Made by a program: the position numbers and the translations under genes
Shown: positions 42,119 to 53,110 of the stretch, piece by piece
Position numbering within the stretch: position 1 is the first letter of the stretch
Layout: every line of letters begins with the position of its first letter
NCBI GenBank assembly: GCA_907163375.1
Contig: CAJQUW010009206.1
Span: 1-64,000, forward strand
Length of the DNA: 64,000 nt
Origin: Prostheceraeus crozeri
Taxonomy: Eukaryota > Platyhelminthes > Polycladida > Euryleptidae
Reading direction: 5' to 3'
Notes under the pieces: model-generated
What the model was told of the DNA's origin: nothing
The model's input: the letters and a program-made list of their open reading frames with translations, nothing else
The model's database searches: none

Positions 42119-44479
42119 CAGGGCAGTGGAGCCGATGCGTTATCTCATCGGCTCCGGCTCCACGACAATGATGTGAAAGGCTCCGGCTCGGCTCCGGCTC
42201 CGACTTCAAATTCAGGTTCTATCTATGCTGGTTTTCCTGGATCCGTTGAACGGGTTTTTTGGATAACGGTGTGGCCTATAGTGGCTTGCTACAATCATCA
42301 AATTAGTTTTCATTAACAAGCAACGACTTAAGTTAATAATAAAAATGATAATAGCCCAATATAATGACAAATAACATACTTGTCATATATTTTTGCATGA
42401 ATTAACTATCTCTGAAAGATAAAATAAAGTTATAGCCAGGATTGGTTAAATTAGATAAAGATCTCTCGCACTGGCTAAATATAAATTGGCCTAGCCTGCA
42501 ACCAGTCTACTACGAGGCTACATTAAATAAGACCACATGAGTGATGATGATATACCTAATTAGCCGTCACAGGGGCCGAATAGTAGTATAAGCTTTTTAA
42601 CAAAGCTTGAATATGAAACTGGATAGCGTATGCCTCTAGACAGCTTATAGGGCATGTATCTACTCGAACATGGAAAGGGTATCGGCTATATAGCCAAATA
42701 TACCGTATCAATAAAGATATCAATTGCTTTATTGAATATTAAAGTGTATATAGGCTAGCTTAGGTTGTTATTGTTATTTGTTATTGCCTTTATTCAATAG
42801 TCTGTTGGTCCATGAATAATATGATCGGTGGGTAGCCCACGACTCATCATCTGTAGAAATTGTAGTTTAGATAGCCTCATTGCAGTGTAGGCTAGAAATG
42901 TACAATTGAAAATTTTTACTTAAAAAAATTAAAAATATCTAATTTAGGACAAGTTTTGTAATTCTATGTAGCATACTTAATAAGTTAAGGCCTAACTTAC
43001 ATTATATTAATTTCGTATTTTTCATTATGGCGTAAAGTTGCACTAAATAATTCATCAGTGATTCATGTATATTATTATATTCAATTTATGTATAACACAT
43101 TACCACTATTCCTCTGATGATGGTTAGGCTGATGAAACTGAACTCGGAGTATCACACAGTATGTTGCAGGGTGCTATGCATAATAAAAATTTGACTGCGA
43201 GCACCGAGCAGAAATCCCATCTACTTTACTAGCTTTCGAATGCGCGTGCGGTTTAATGTCACAGACAATAGAAAAGGGAGGTCAAAAGGCGCCTTTATTG
43301 AGAGCGTCTCAGTCTTTTTTTATTGTTTACATATAAGTCAGCATGATATCAGCATAAAGTGTTGACAGACGGAAAAAATAATAATGAAAATTCTTGAAAT
43401 CCACAGGTCTATGACATTTGGGGAAATATTATTACACGATACGGCTCTTGTGCAGTCCTCCCCCCCCCCATTTTTTTCTCTGGTCACAAGATGCAGCACC
43501 ATTGGATGTCCATTTCAGCATCACCGATTTGAGTGAAGTATTCCGTGCTGTTGTAAAAATCTACGTGGGTAATTGCGATGTCATGGTCGCAAACTTCGTC
43601 AGCAAGTCAACATTGTAATTTGCCTTCAGGTTTTTCGCATTGAAATATACCCTTTGAATTTTGAAGTCAAAGGAAATTCATTGTGAATGAGATACCTTTA
43701 AAATAATAGGGCGCTACTAGAAGTGGCTGGGTCGCTTATTACTATAGCCATGTGAGGACTTGTAGTCAGGTCATTCGTGTGAGTGTGAAGAGTTATCCCT
43801 CCAATCAAAGTTGATCAAATTGAATAATCGATTGTTTTGAAAAATGTAGGTGGGGGGATTGCACAAGAGCCTACAATACAATCTAAGGAAATTGGCATTG
43901 TCACAGATGCCAGTAGCTTCTGCCAGTAGCCATACCGATAGATGATAGCCTACATAGTAACCGTATTAGATTTAAGACATTGCGCAAGAAATGTAGCTAT
44001 ATTATCTTTGCTGACTGAACTGAAAATGTGTACATAAATGACTGGCGACTTGTCTCTAGGAATCTACAATCATCTAGTTAGCATGCATATAACAAGTCTT
44101 CAAATTAATGGATTTTGGAGAATACGTTGTCAATATGGAAATTAGTCTTACGAAACATATGCAATAAAAAAATATTACACATGTGTGTAAATATATAATA
44201 AATATAATACAAAAGAAGGCGGCAACTGCAAAGAAAGATGTCGTGGAGGACAGATCATTGGTATACTTAAAAGACATATCTTTAGATTTCAAATGATTTA
44301 ATTTTTTTATGATGCCAATTAATAACTTTCAAAATTCTAGATTTATGTCAAAGCTCAAACTATCGGAGCCGGAGTCGGAGCCCTTGTGATAAATCGGCTC
44401 CGGCTCCGGCTCCGACCAAAACCATCGGTTCCTTAAGGCTCCGGCTCCGGCTCGGCTCGGCTCCGGCTCCACAGCCCTG
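42119..44479. mobile_element. Non-autonomous hAT element with GGAGCC-rich ends
   Basis: Ends CAGGGCAGTGGAGCCGATGC and the inverse CTCCACAGCCCTG. It is flanked by the eight-base duplication CCTTAGAC (42111-42118 and 44480-44487), as hAT elements make. Both ends carry runs of GGCTCC/GGAGCC hexamers over about 90-120 bases. No transposase is recognisable in the 2.4 kb interior. Confidence 0.9.
43443..43871. mobile_element. MITE nested in the hAT element
   Basis: Starts GGCTCTTGTGCAGTCCTCCC and ends with the inverse GGGGGGATTGCACAAGAGCC. Flanked by TAC on both sides, which could be a three-base duplication. About 429 bases, no coding capacity. Confidence 0.65.
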
Positions 44480-44487
44480 CCTTAGAC

Positions 44488-44829
44488 TGTATATAACTGC
44501 ATCTATCAAAGAGTGGATGCATGGCCATCTGTTCGCATTTTTCTTGAAAATGAAATGTGCTTGCAGTATGCCAGTTAGACTGGACAAAGAATAGAAAGAT
44601 GTCCTCAGACTTGAACAATTTAGGTACAAACTTTCCTTTTCACCTGTAGACACTGCATTTCGCGCTACAAGGGCTGGTTGCTCTGAAATCGTTCAAGTCT
44701 GAAGACATCTTTCTATTCTCTGCACAGGCGAACTGACACTCTGCAATTCTATTATCATCAGCCGAAGGGTAAGCCAGGATAATATCAGGACGCAGAGCAG
44801 TCTTCTGTGCAAGTCCTTCAGCTTGTTCA
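44488..44829. other. Short inverted pair at the edge of the right arm
   Basis: AGAATAGAAAGATGTCCTCA at about 44590 is matched in reverse by GAAGACATCTTTCTATTCTC at about 44700, giving a potential hairpin with arms of about 35 bases. No gene seen. Confidence 0.5.
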
Positions 44830-45189
44830 TCCATATACATATACAGTAGATGATGCCCGTAATTCCGAGACGTAGTGGCGAGCCCCTGTAGCACTGATAA
44901 CTGACAAATTTTAAATATAATGTATTCTTAAATTTCTTATGCATGTGGACATCTCTCCATGTAAGCGAGGATTTCAGGACTTTTGTTATTTTATGTTCAA
45001 GCTTCTCCAAACAATTGAAGAATGTGGAGCAGCAAAATATCATATTTGTGACCTTGTTTTCGAAGGAAGTTTCATCTCTTCCTTAACGGAGATTCTTAGT
45101 GAAAAAAATGTTTAGAAGTTTTTTGTAACGAAATTAATAGAATGTCATTTTCAATAACAAATAAAACGTTCATGAATCTTTGTAGTGTT

Positions 45190-46779
45190 CCTTTGACTCT
45201 GCATATGAAACTTCCATTCGAAATATGCATTAATTGGCATTTATTCCTATATGTTCATGGTGAGCGTCATCAATGACGTCTGGATATCTATAATTTAAGC
45301 TTTCATAGTTACTGAAAAGTCCATGGTATCTTGGACATCTGTATGAGATGCTGATATACACTTGCGTCAAATGATGAGCCTTAAATAATGAGAAAAATGA
45401 AAAAATCAAGCTAACAATCCCGCATAGGTGTGTGAAAGTCTATTCAAATTTCTTTTATATTTCACAGTGTAATAATCTGCATTGATTATTGCTTCCGTAA
45501 TAAATTTAAGTTTATGCACTCTTCCACTCTATTTTGGTTTATGCACTTTATGCACTCTTTGGAAAATATGAACTTCATAAAGTCTATGGTTTCGAAAGAG
45601 TGCAATAAATCGTCTTTATTGCATCATTTCATTGAAATACATTAGCACATAGAAAGTTTTTCATCCTCTAAAACGGTGAATTCTACATAGTAATCTCAAA
45701 AATACCGTTGATATCTACAATTCCATATCAAATAGAGGTAGAAATTTGGCAGCTGTAAAATTCTGATGGTCATAGATTCCGAGAATCATGTGAAGCACAA
45801 AGTTACTCGTGCAACTCGTGCAAAGATCTTGGTTACATTATTCTCGATCAACAAACTGTGCCAATCCCGCATAGGTGTGTGAAAGTCTATTCAAATTTCT
45901 TTTCTGAAACTTTAATTTAAAATGCTCTTCAATCGGGCATCAAAGTGTCCTTTGTGAAAATGATGTCAGATCTTATCAACTGTCAATTTAAGTAAGAAAA
46001 TGGTTATAATGAGCTCATTTTTAATTGTCCTTAGCTGCCAACAAAATTCCCAATTGTTATTTGAAATTCATTGAATTTTTTCATGTTGTCATACTTCAAA
46101 TGTTCAATTTGCATTGAACCCTCGCCCCACTGAAGTACTTTTCCTAACGCGCCGCATTCCCCCTCCCCCAACTGATCTCCCAAACTAGGCATTAAAGAAG
46201 GATTCAGAAAAACCGCATCTGTTTTATTTCTAAGGTCCTCCCTCGACTGAGGTGAAGTTCAAGGGTATAAAAACGCCAATTTTTAACAAATTTCCTTTAT
46301 TCACTGTTTGAAATGGAAAATGACAACAAAAACTAATGAACCATGAACTAATCGAATGATCTGGTCAAGTTGGTAAATAAAATGATTAGTTGTTATGAGA
46401 TTAAATCATTGTGTTAGATGAGGTCAAAGGTCAAATAATTCAAACCTTTAGTTCAGCTCAAATATCACTAAAATCGCACATTTTAGTATTTAGTTTCTGC
46501 AGGTGAAGAAACAGCCAAATCGGTGAACTTTTATCGAGACACTGAGGCTAAATGCAACATGACTCCGAAAATTTTCAATAATTGCTGATCAGATGCAGAA
46601 TTAGAATGTACAAAATAATAAAAAATTATATTTGAAGTTTAAATTTCAAATTTCAAACATTCATTCATACATAATAAGCAGATCATTTCAAATTCAAAGA
46701 TTTTGCATTTGCGAATATCTCCATTATTAATGGGAAGAATCCTTTATGTAATCTCAACTTATTCCATCAAGAATTGATA
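45190..46779. other. Non-coding part of the right arm
   Basis: Reverse counterpart of parts of 24400-26821. No gene recognised. A sentence-like repeat, CCGCATAGGTGTGTGAAAGT, occurs at 45420 and 45866, showing a local duplication of about 45 bases. Confidence 0.45.
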
Positions 46780-47600
46780 AAGAAATAAATAAACGTTTAT
46801 TTATCAATACTGAAAATCATGCATTTCTAAATGAAGTCAAACACAAAGTTAAATACATCAAATAAGTAACTTTCTTGATAGCTGTCTGTTGTAAAGTACG
46901 GAACACCGAGGAATGAAGAAGGATGACCGACGCGATGTCACACAGACATGCAGTTGAACGTGACCACTTCTTGAAATTACAGATGGAAAAATAGAATGAA
47001 TGCAATTTTCAGGATTTCGAAGTTGGTTGAAGATGGCTCCCTCTTATGTCGTCTGCTTTCAAGCGAGGGAAACAAAGTGCAAGTGCAAGTTACAGAACAG
47101 ATTATTCTGTGGCAACCTTTGTTGATTTTCTCGAGCTTGGAGGAATTTCCTTTGTTCATTCCCAGAAGTAAAGGTGAGTTACGAGTATATTCGAGAACTG
47201 AAGGTATATGTGCCTTATAAACTTATTATCTCTTCTTTTTTAGTTACAACCGGCATACGTCGTAATTTCTTCAAAAGATAGATTTTTGACTGGAGGACTT
47301 GCATATCTGAGTAACGTGCTGATCCCATTTCAGATTACTTTGGAAGATAACTCCGAGGAATTTCATGGATTCTACGTGCGGAATGTCAAAGTAATTTACT
47401 GAATCCGAATCGTTGCTTGCCTTTTATCGAAATATCATAATTTTTGTCTTTTTATGTGATTAGACAAGAAACATTTTTCTTCGCTCTACTTTCAAATGTT
47501 TTTAATTTCATTTTCGATCGCATTTTATAAAAAAATGATTCATTGAGATAGATTCGTTGATGCCACAATATACATGTACATTAGAAGTACCGAAATCAGC
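46780..47600. mobile_element. Insertion in the right arm with a LINE fragment
   Basis: This stretch has no match in the left arm, where the surrounding sequence joins at about 24310-24390. On the minus strand, 47159-46985 encodes SSKLEKINKGCHRIICSVTC, the C-terminal motif of CR1-like LINEs also seen at 55106-55393. The rest is unassigned. Confidence 0.5.
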
Positions 47601-48164
47601 CAAAATATTCCAAACATTCAAATTGTAAAATAGCTCTCCCGCCAAAGTCATATTGCCAAATTAATAATCCTTCTATCAAAACTTGCATAATACGTAGAAA
47701 ATGAGCTATTATAATTCTGGTGGCCATAGCTTGATTGGCTTAAAGATATTCAAAAATTCACCAGAGGGGCAGTGGGGCGAGAGTCAACACTTAATTTTGT
47801 CAGATTGGTCTTTCATTCATCTCTTCCCGATATACATCTTCCTCAACACATCATATCTGCTTTACAAAACATTGGAGTGATTGCTCTTTGAGGATAATCC
47901 TCCACATTTCATGCGTACATGCACAATTCAATCTCTTTTTGTTGATAAGTTCACTACATTCAAACAATTTGGCATCGTGAATTGCCGAAATTCGATATAA
48001 ACTGTCAAAAATGTCAAAATTTGTCAAAATTGCCATTTCTGAATTTTGAAATGTTTTCTTTAATTCGAAGATGATCGTTTCAGATCAAATGAATGTCAAC
48101 GTTTAAAGGTTCACACTCTATCATTTACAGTCCGTCTGAGAATATCATATGACTCGGAGCATAA

Positions 48165-48400
48165 TGTGAAATTCACCCTCGCCATTCAAGAAATTTGTTC
48201 AAAAGCAAAATTGACATTCTGCACGGTTTTACCAGACACTGAGGCTGCGACTGTGTCGCGAAACGTCTGTCTCTTGTACATACTTTTGACATTAAACTTT
48301 TACGGATAAACCACAGGAAGTGCTCTTTATTTCTTTATTTCTCTTTATGTTTAAAAGCAGCATTATTGAGCAGATTCATGAAAAATTACAAGTTCCTGTA
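48165..48400. mobile_element. Short hammerhead-bearing insertion
   Basis: Absent from the left arm, where the flanks join at about 23780-23795. It contains a hammerhead motif and a TTTACGGATAAACCACAGG tail but no coding sequence. The size, about 230 bases, fits a small non-autonomous retroelement. Confidence 0.5.
48234..48272 (+). ncRNA. Hammerhead ribozyme motif with one core change
   Basis: Stem I AGACA/UGUCU, core CUGAGGC (the last base is normally A), perfect stem II GCGAC-UGU-GUCGC, GAA, palindromic stem III ACGU and cleavage C. The core change probably reduces or abolishes activity. Confidence 0.65.
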
Positions 48401-49134
48401 TGCACTGTAAATCATAAAGTCCTATTTAACTATAGTATGTCCAACATTTTATCTACCTAAAACGTCCATTTTGTCAAAAAGACGAAATCATTAAAAATCA
48501 ATTGAAAACTCATTTTAAGAGATGCTTACATATATTCTGTTTATTGACCACTGACTCTTGATAACTTGAGTCCATGCTGAATACTTTTTGTTTATTCATA
48601 ACTGTATTAAACACCAAGCAAATAATAGAGTTTGACACTGAAATAAGCTTTGCCGCTATAATGATGCTAGAGGGCACTACAAATGCAATGTAGTTCTTTA
48701 TTCATTGTCTTGCATGCATGTCAATCCGCTTGTCTATTTCCAGCTGAGACACGAGTGTGCATTGTTGACGAGCAGTGACTGTGTGAAGAAGTGACGCCTA
48801 TCAAACGGTCAATATAGTTGTTCATAGTCAGATACGTAGAATAATTCCTCCGATGCCAATTTTGATGAATCATGAGTGAAAAATGACAATTATTTATGCA
48901 TTTCAGAGTTAGACATTTCTTGTTTCACAGAGTGGGTGTCTGGGCGTACCACACCATTGATATAGAAAGGGGAAGATTGCGCGGTCTGCTATCTCCACGT
49001 GTATCTGAAATGAAGCCAGGTGACTCACGAACGGCATGTGTTGTAGTGGCAGAAAGATAGAACTGATAGCACATCACACGTGTTATCCTTATATAAAGGC
49101 AAAGTGCATTCTTGCCTCTCAGTCGATTTTGATT

Positions 49135-49575
49135 ATGGTAAAGAGTTGCTGCGTACCTTTGTGCTCGAATAGAGCAACTAAAGGAACTCATCTATCCTTC
49201 CATGCTTTCCCTCTGTCAAATCCAGAGAGAACACTGCAATGGACTATCACGATCCGACGAAAACATTTTCAACCTAAGAAAGGTTTGAGTTTCGTTTGCT
49301 CCGTCCATTTCTCAGACCCGGATTATAAAACTGGTGATACGATTTACAGAAGAGATGGGAAAGATGTCGTCGAACCTTCGAACCATCGAGTGCTTAGAAA
49401 GGATGCTGTTCCCTCTTTGTTTCCCGGTTATCCTGTTTATATGGATGGTTCCTCTCGCCCTAATCGACGCAAATCGCCCATGAAACGGGACATCTGTGAA
49501 ATTGTGACCCCACTTTCTTTTGACGAAAGCTTCACATCCACATCAAAAGATCAATCACTCCAAGTCAACATGTAA
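49135..49575 (+). CDS. THAP-domain first exon of P-type transposase
   Basis: It begins MVKSCCVPLCSNRATKGTHL and shows the C2-C-H zinc finger with SFHAFPLSN, the tryptophan in LQWTI, SFVCSVHFSD and the closing DAVPSLFPGYPV, the standard THAP layout of about 90 residues. It binds the element's own DNA. A GTAAGT donor follows at about 49572 and an acceptor lies at about 49931, so the frame's stop is intronic. The downstream exons are at 49931-50504 and 50826-51234. Confidence 0.85.
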   Translation: MVKSCCVPLCSNRATKGTHLSFHAFPLSNPERTLQWTITIRRKHFQPKKGLSFVCSVHFSDPDYKTGDTIYRRDGKDVVEPSNHRVLRKDAVPSLFPGYPVYMDGSSRPNRRKSPMKRDICEIVTPLSFDESFTSTSKDQSLQVNM

Positions 49576-49930
49576 GTGTTCAATTATTTACTCAATTCAT
49601 CAGAATAGTGAAATATACACGTCCTTATAAATTATGTTGAATAGTACACGTTATGAATTTACATGTCCTTTACGTATCTTCATAAATTGTTGAAGAGTAG
49701 GGTATTTTCTTGCCTTCATAAATTATTAGAGTTTGTAGGACAAGAATTCTACATATTATTATTAATTACATGAGACCCTTCGAAATTTGTTACATGAAGA
49801 GTAATTATGATAATAATCGAGGATGTTGACACAGTTATGCGAACTTTGATAAATAGTTTACAACACAAAATATCTCGCAGTGACGCGTATAATCAACTAC
49901 TCAATACTTAACAAAATATTTTATGTTTTA

Positions 49931-50155
49931 GCTGTTCATGTCCCGAATTGAGACGCAAGATAAAAACAAAAGACCAAAGAATTCGACGTCAAAAGAAAAG
50001 TATAACATCTTTTAAAAGCCTCATAGCTGAATTGAAGAAAAAAGCTGTTCATGTCCCGAATTGAGACGCAAGATAAAAACAAAAGACCAAAGAATTCGAC
50101 GTCAAAAGAAAAGTACAACATCTTTTAAAAGCCTCATAGCTGGATTGAAGAAAAA
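49931..50155 (+). repeat. 113-base tandem duplication in the transposase exon
   Basis: AGCTGTTCATGTCCCGAATT starts at about 49931 and again at about 50044, and the two units are almost identical through to AAGCCTCATAGCTG. Reading from the first unit into the second shifts the frame because 113 is not a multiple of three, so the duplication damages the gene. Confidence 0.85.
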
Positions 50156-50504
50156 ATACCTGATTGACTCTCGTCAACAAGAATCATTTAGTGGATTAAG
50201 CCTGAAATTGTTTGAGGATGAATTCAAAAATTCCCAAAGACATCCCTGTGGTTATCGTTACTGTAATGACGTAGCCAAGTTTGTTATTTCCTTACATTAT
50301 TACAGTCCCAAAGCATACAAACTGGTCAGATCCGTTCTTCACTTATCACACCCATCAACAATTCGAGCATGGGCTTCAAATGTTGACTGTAGCCCTGGGA
50401 TACTGGAAAATGTTTTTCACTATTTGTCGAAAGCTATCGAACGTGACTCAAGAATGCGGGAATGTTCTCTCATAGCGGATGAAATGAGCATACGGAAATT
50501 GTGA
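50061..50504 (+). pseudogene. P-type transposase middle exon
   Basis: Encodes a basic leader, then FEDEFKNSQRHPCGYRYCND, LHYYSPKAYKLVRSVLHLSH and PSTIRAWASNVDCSPGILE, the conserved segment of THAP9/P-element transposases before the catalytic domain. A GTGAGT donor follows at about 50503. The 5' part overlaps the tandem duplication. Confidence 0.8.
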
Positions 50505-50825
50505 GTTGGATTCTTCACGGTAAGTAGCATATGAAACTTTTGTAAATCTATAATCGAAAATAAGTATTGTATCTATCGAGTGCATCGCAGCATATGTGAA
50601 TTAGATTGAATAGATTAAATATACATTAGAATAAGATTTTATTCTACATAAGCATTTTTTATTAAATTATTGATCATGTATACGCACTATCCATACTCTT
50701 ATTGATCGTGTCAATCAATTTCATAATATAGGCATATAAAAAGTAAATGCTATTAATACCTCTATTCAAGGACATAATGATTAAACTAGATATTATGCAT
50801 TAATTATAGTAATTCCTCATTACAG

Positions 50826-51234
50826 AGGGATGTTTATTGGCGGCGAGGATTATGGTGGTGGGCCGATTCCCGAAACTACTGCGACTAGTGCACTGGTTTT
50901 GCAACTTGTTGGTCTCCGTGGGAGATGGAAAATCCCAGTGGCATATTTTTTCACTGATTATGTCAAAAGTGAAATGCTTGCATCCGTTATACGCGATACA
51001 ATCCACAGAGCTTACGAATTTGGTATTCATGTCAAAGCTGTGGTATCTGATGGTCTTGCTGCCAATTTCAAAGCTGGACAATGTCTTGGCGCCAACATGG
51101 CAACACACCGATCACTCATTTTTTGTGAACAAATTTTTTGTGATGTTTTAACAATATTTCAGCCTATCCGCTGTATGTACGAGTGTATGTTTCAGATAAC
51201 ATTTGCTATGGGTCTATATAAGATAGCGAAGTGA
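50826..51234 (+). pseudogene. P-type transposase catalytic exon, truncated
   Basis: After an acceptor at about 50825 it reads GGEDYGGGPIPETTATSALV, LQLVGLRGRWKIPVAYFFTD and VVSDGLAANFKAGQ, the RNase H-like core of P-type transposases including the conserved D of SDG. The rest of the enzyme is missing; the element's 3' end follows at 51427. Confidence 0.8.
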
Positions 51235-51432
51235 AAGGAATTTTCTTATGTACTTCAATGATAAGTACAGAAATACATATAGACAATGCTTAGATGCGCA
51301 TTTGAGACTGTCTGATTTAGGGAAGCTAACGCCCGTTCACTTTCTGCCACTATTACACGATCGCCAGTGTCAACCGCTGGCTTCACTTTCTCGCGAGACT
51401 GCATTATCTTCCCCTTTCTACATCAATGTACC

Positions 51433-51760
51433 ACACCCGAGGTCATCCCATCCATAATCATCATAAGAGCTGCTAACCGTGTAGCGTGATTTGCGCATGT
51501 AAACGAGACATTCATGTGCTGCACCGACTGGCTCATCATATCTGTAGCCGACAAAAGGACATTTTGTTATCTCATCCTGCAGTTTGCAATGATTATTCGG
51601 TGAATCTTTCATTCCCAGATAGAACATTGCTACTTGATACCGAGTGCGACCGTGTGGAGGTGCAATTGTCTGGATATATTTTTCTGGCAAGGTGGCAACG
51701 ATTGTATTTAGTACAAAATCCTTTTCATTCTTGCTTTCTGGAGAGAAAGATGCAGCATTC
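51433..51760 (-). pseudogene. Partial lectin gene copy
   Basis: Encodes SPESKNEKDFVLNTIVATLP through FYLGMKDSPNNHCKLQDEIT to YDDYGWDDLGCGT, matching residues about 145-250 of the lectin at 22488-23273 with about 15 changes. The signal peptide, PAN domain and first part of the lectin domain are missing. The C-terminal end is separated by the P-type element and resumes near 48950. Confidence 0.85.
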
Positions 51761-51855
51761 GGATGCGGCATTAAGTGATAGCAGAAATTAATCCGCCCTC
51801 CACGTGTCTGCGTCAAAGCAGTGCCTTCCTGGCTAATTTACGCTCTCAACAGATT

Positions 51856-51985
51856 GTGCGGTGGCCTCGTGTTTAGAGGGTATGCTTGCACGTCCTCTAG
51901 CTCCAACTTCGCTGGTTCGAACCTTCCCACGACTGATGAGGACCAACTGGCTGAAACATGTCTCGTGGTGCCTACATCTATTGAT
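51856..51985 (+). repeat. SINE-like tRNA head joined to a hammerhead
   Basis: GTGGCCTCGTGTTTAGAGGG (51861-51880) looks like an A box and GGTTCGAACC (51914-51923) is a perfect B box, so this is a pol III-type promoter derived from a tRNA. A hammerhead follows only a few bases later. Absent from the left arm. The 3' boundary is not fixed. Confidence 0.6.
51927..51968 (+). ncRNA. Hammerhead ribozyme motif in SINE-like repeat
   Basis: Stem I CCACGA/UCGUGG pairs perfectly. The core is CUGAUGA at 51933-51939. Stem II is GGACCAACUGGCU with one bulge, followed by GAA at 51953-51955. Stem III is the palindrome ACAUGU and the cleavage base C is at 51962. All conserved core positions are present. Confidence 0.75.
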
Positions 51986-52480
51986 GTTCATTAAATTCAT
52001 CATTTGGAAGGTTACCTGTGAAATGTTCGAATGATAGGCCTACCCTATTGGCGGGATCAAGGCTTGACCATCACACTTTAGCTGTCACAGAAATTATAAT
52101 CATTGATTGAATATTTCATCAAAAGTGTCGGCATTTGAACATAGAAATATATAAAGATTACATTGATATCGTTCAAATAAAAATTGTAGAAAGTACGGCA
52201 TAGTCGGGGCGGCCTTGATCATGGCCAATGTTATTTTACACTTTTGTGCTGAATGGTTAGTAAAGAAGTAGAAATGCTTTTTAAAAGTCTTGGATTTGTT
52301 CGAAAGAGCCAATAGATGCATGGATGGTCGTGTGCAAATATCGACTTTTGATACGGGAATTAAAAAGAAATCAGCAGGGTGTCCATTATGTTTAGCAAGA
52401 AGCGATATTATTCCTTTATTTTTGTCTCGATTTTGATGGCAAAACAAGTCATGTGTCAAAGTATTTCACACTTTGCGGGC
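51986..52480. other. Right-arm-specific sequence without a gene
   Basis: No counterpart in the left arm. One open frame of 119 codons on the minus strand has no recognisable features and is probably chance. Confidence 0.35.
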
Positions 52481-53110
52481 TTTTATAAATTCAAAAAGAT
52501 TGATGAATCGTGAAGACCATCAAGCTGAAGCACCAAATTCAGCCAATCAATGCAATTTAGAGCCGCTGATTGCATCACTGCCATCGGTCATACCTCAGTG
52601 TGAATAATGTTTAATAATGAGACAAGAGTCCTCGGTCGTTGGCTGTGTACACTATTTATAAGTGGCCCAACACTCTGGATTCAAATCCGGAGATCTTGGA
52701 GGCCATCGATGAGGAAACAGACGACTGCATGACTACTCGATAACAGAAAGTTTCACTCAAGAAACGTCTTGCTCAATTCATAACATGGCCCTAGGCTGCG
52801 TTTACACGTGCAACTTTATTGCTGACACTTTTCGATCCATGATGAGTCAGAAAAGAATGGAAGAACAATGGAAGCAAAGAGATGCCTTCAATTATCGTGC
52901 TTCGTGTGTCACCAGACAATAGCAGAGCTGCCACTCTTATCAAAAATAAAAACCGGAAAGTTAAATCGGAATGGGCCCCTAAAATACTTAGCAGTAGGCC
53001 ACCTCCAGAAGAGAAACTTGCGATCATTCAATATCACACAATCCGGAAAATTTTGATAGCGTTCAGACAGAAATTGGGTCTGTTCTTGTAAAGATGTTTC
53101 TGAATTCTCC

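Larger units (their letters stand above)
48956..51427 (+). mobile_element. P-superfamily (THAP) transposon, 3' deleted
   Basis: Terminal inverted repeats ATTGATATAGAAAGGGGAAG and its inverse, differing at one position. The 10-base flanking repeat GTACCACACC lies at 48946-48955 and 51428-51437. A subterminal inverted pair (GTAGTGGCAGAAAG) is also present, as in P elements. The left arm keeps the empty site. The gene inside is cut short, so the copy is not autonomous. Confidence 0.88.
44830..53110 (-). repeat. Right arm of the large inverted duplication
   Basis: Counterpart of 21530-32960. It differs by insertion of a P-type element (48956-51427), a hammerhead-bearing insert (about 48165-48400) and an insert with a LINE fragment (about 46780-47600). 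A stretch with a tRNA-headed repeat (about 51750-52470) replaces the lectin N-terminal half. It lacks the 25450-26398 DNA element. Confidence 0.8.

Noticed and set aside
43095-43140. CTGATGA...GATGAAAC in the hAT interior
   Set aside because: Stem II and stem III do not pair, so it is not counted as a hammerhead.
52100-52459. A 119-codon minus-strand frame
   Set aside because: No domain, start context or match in the other arm; likely chance.
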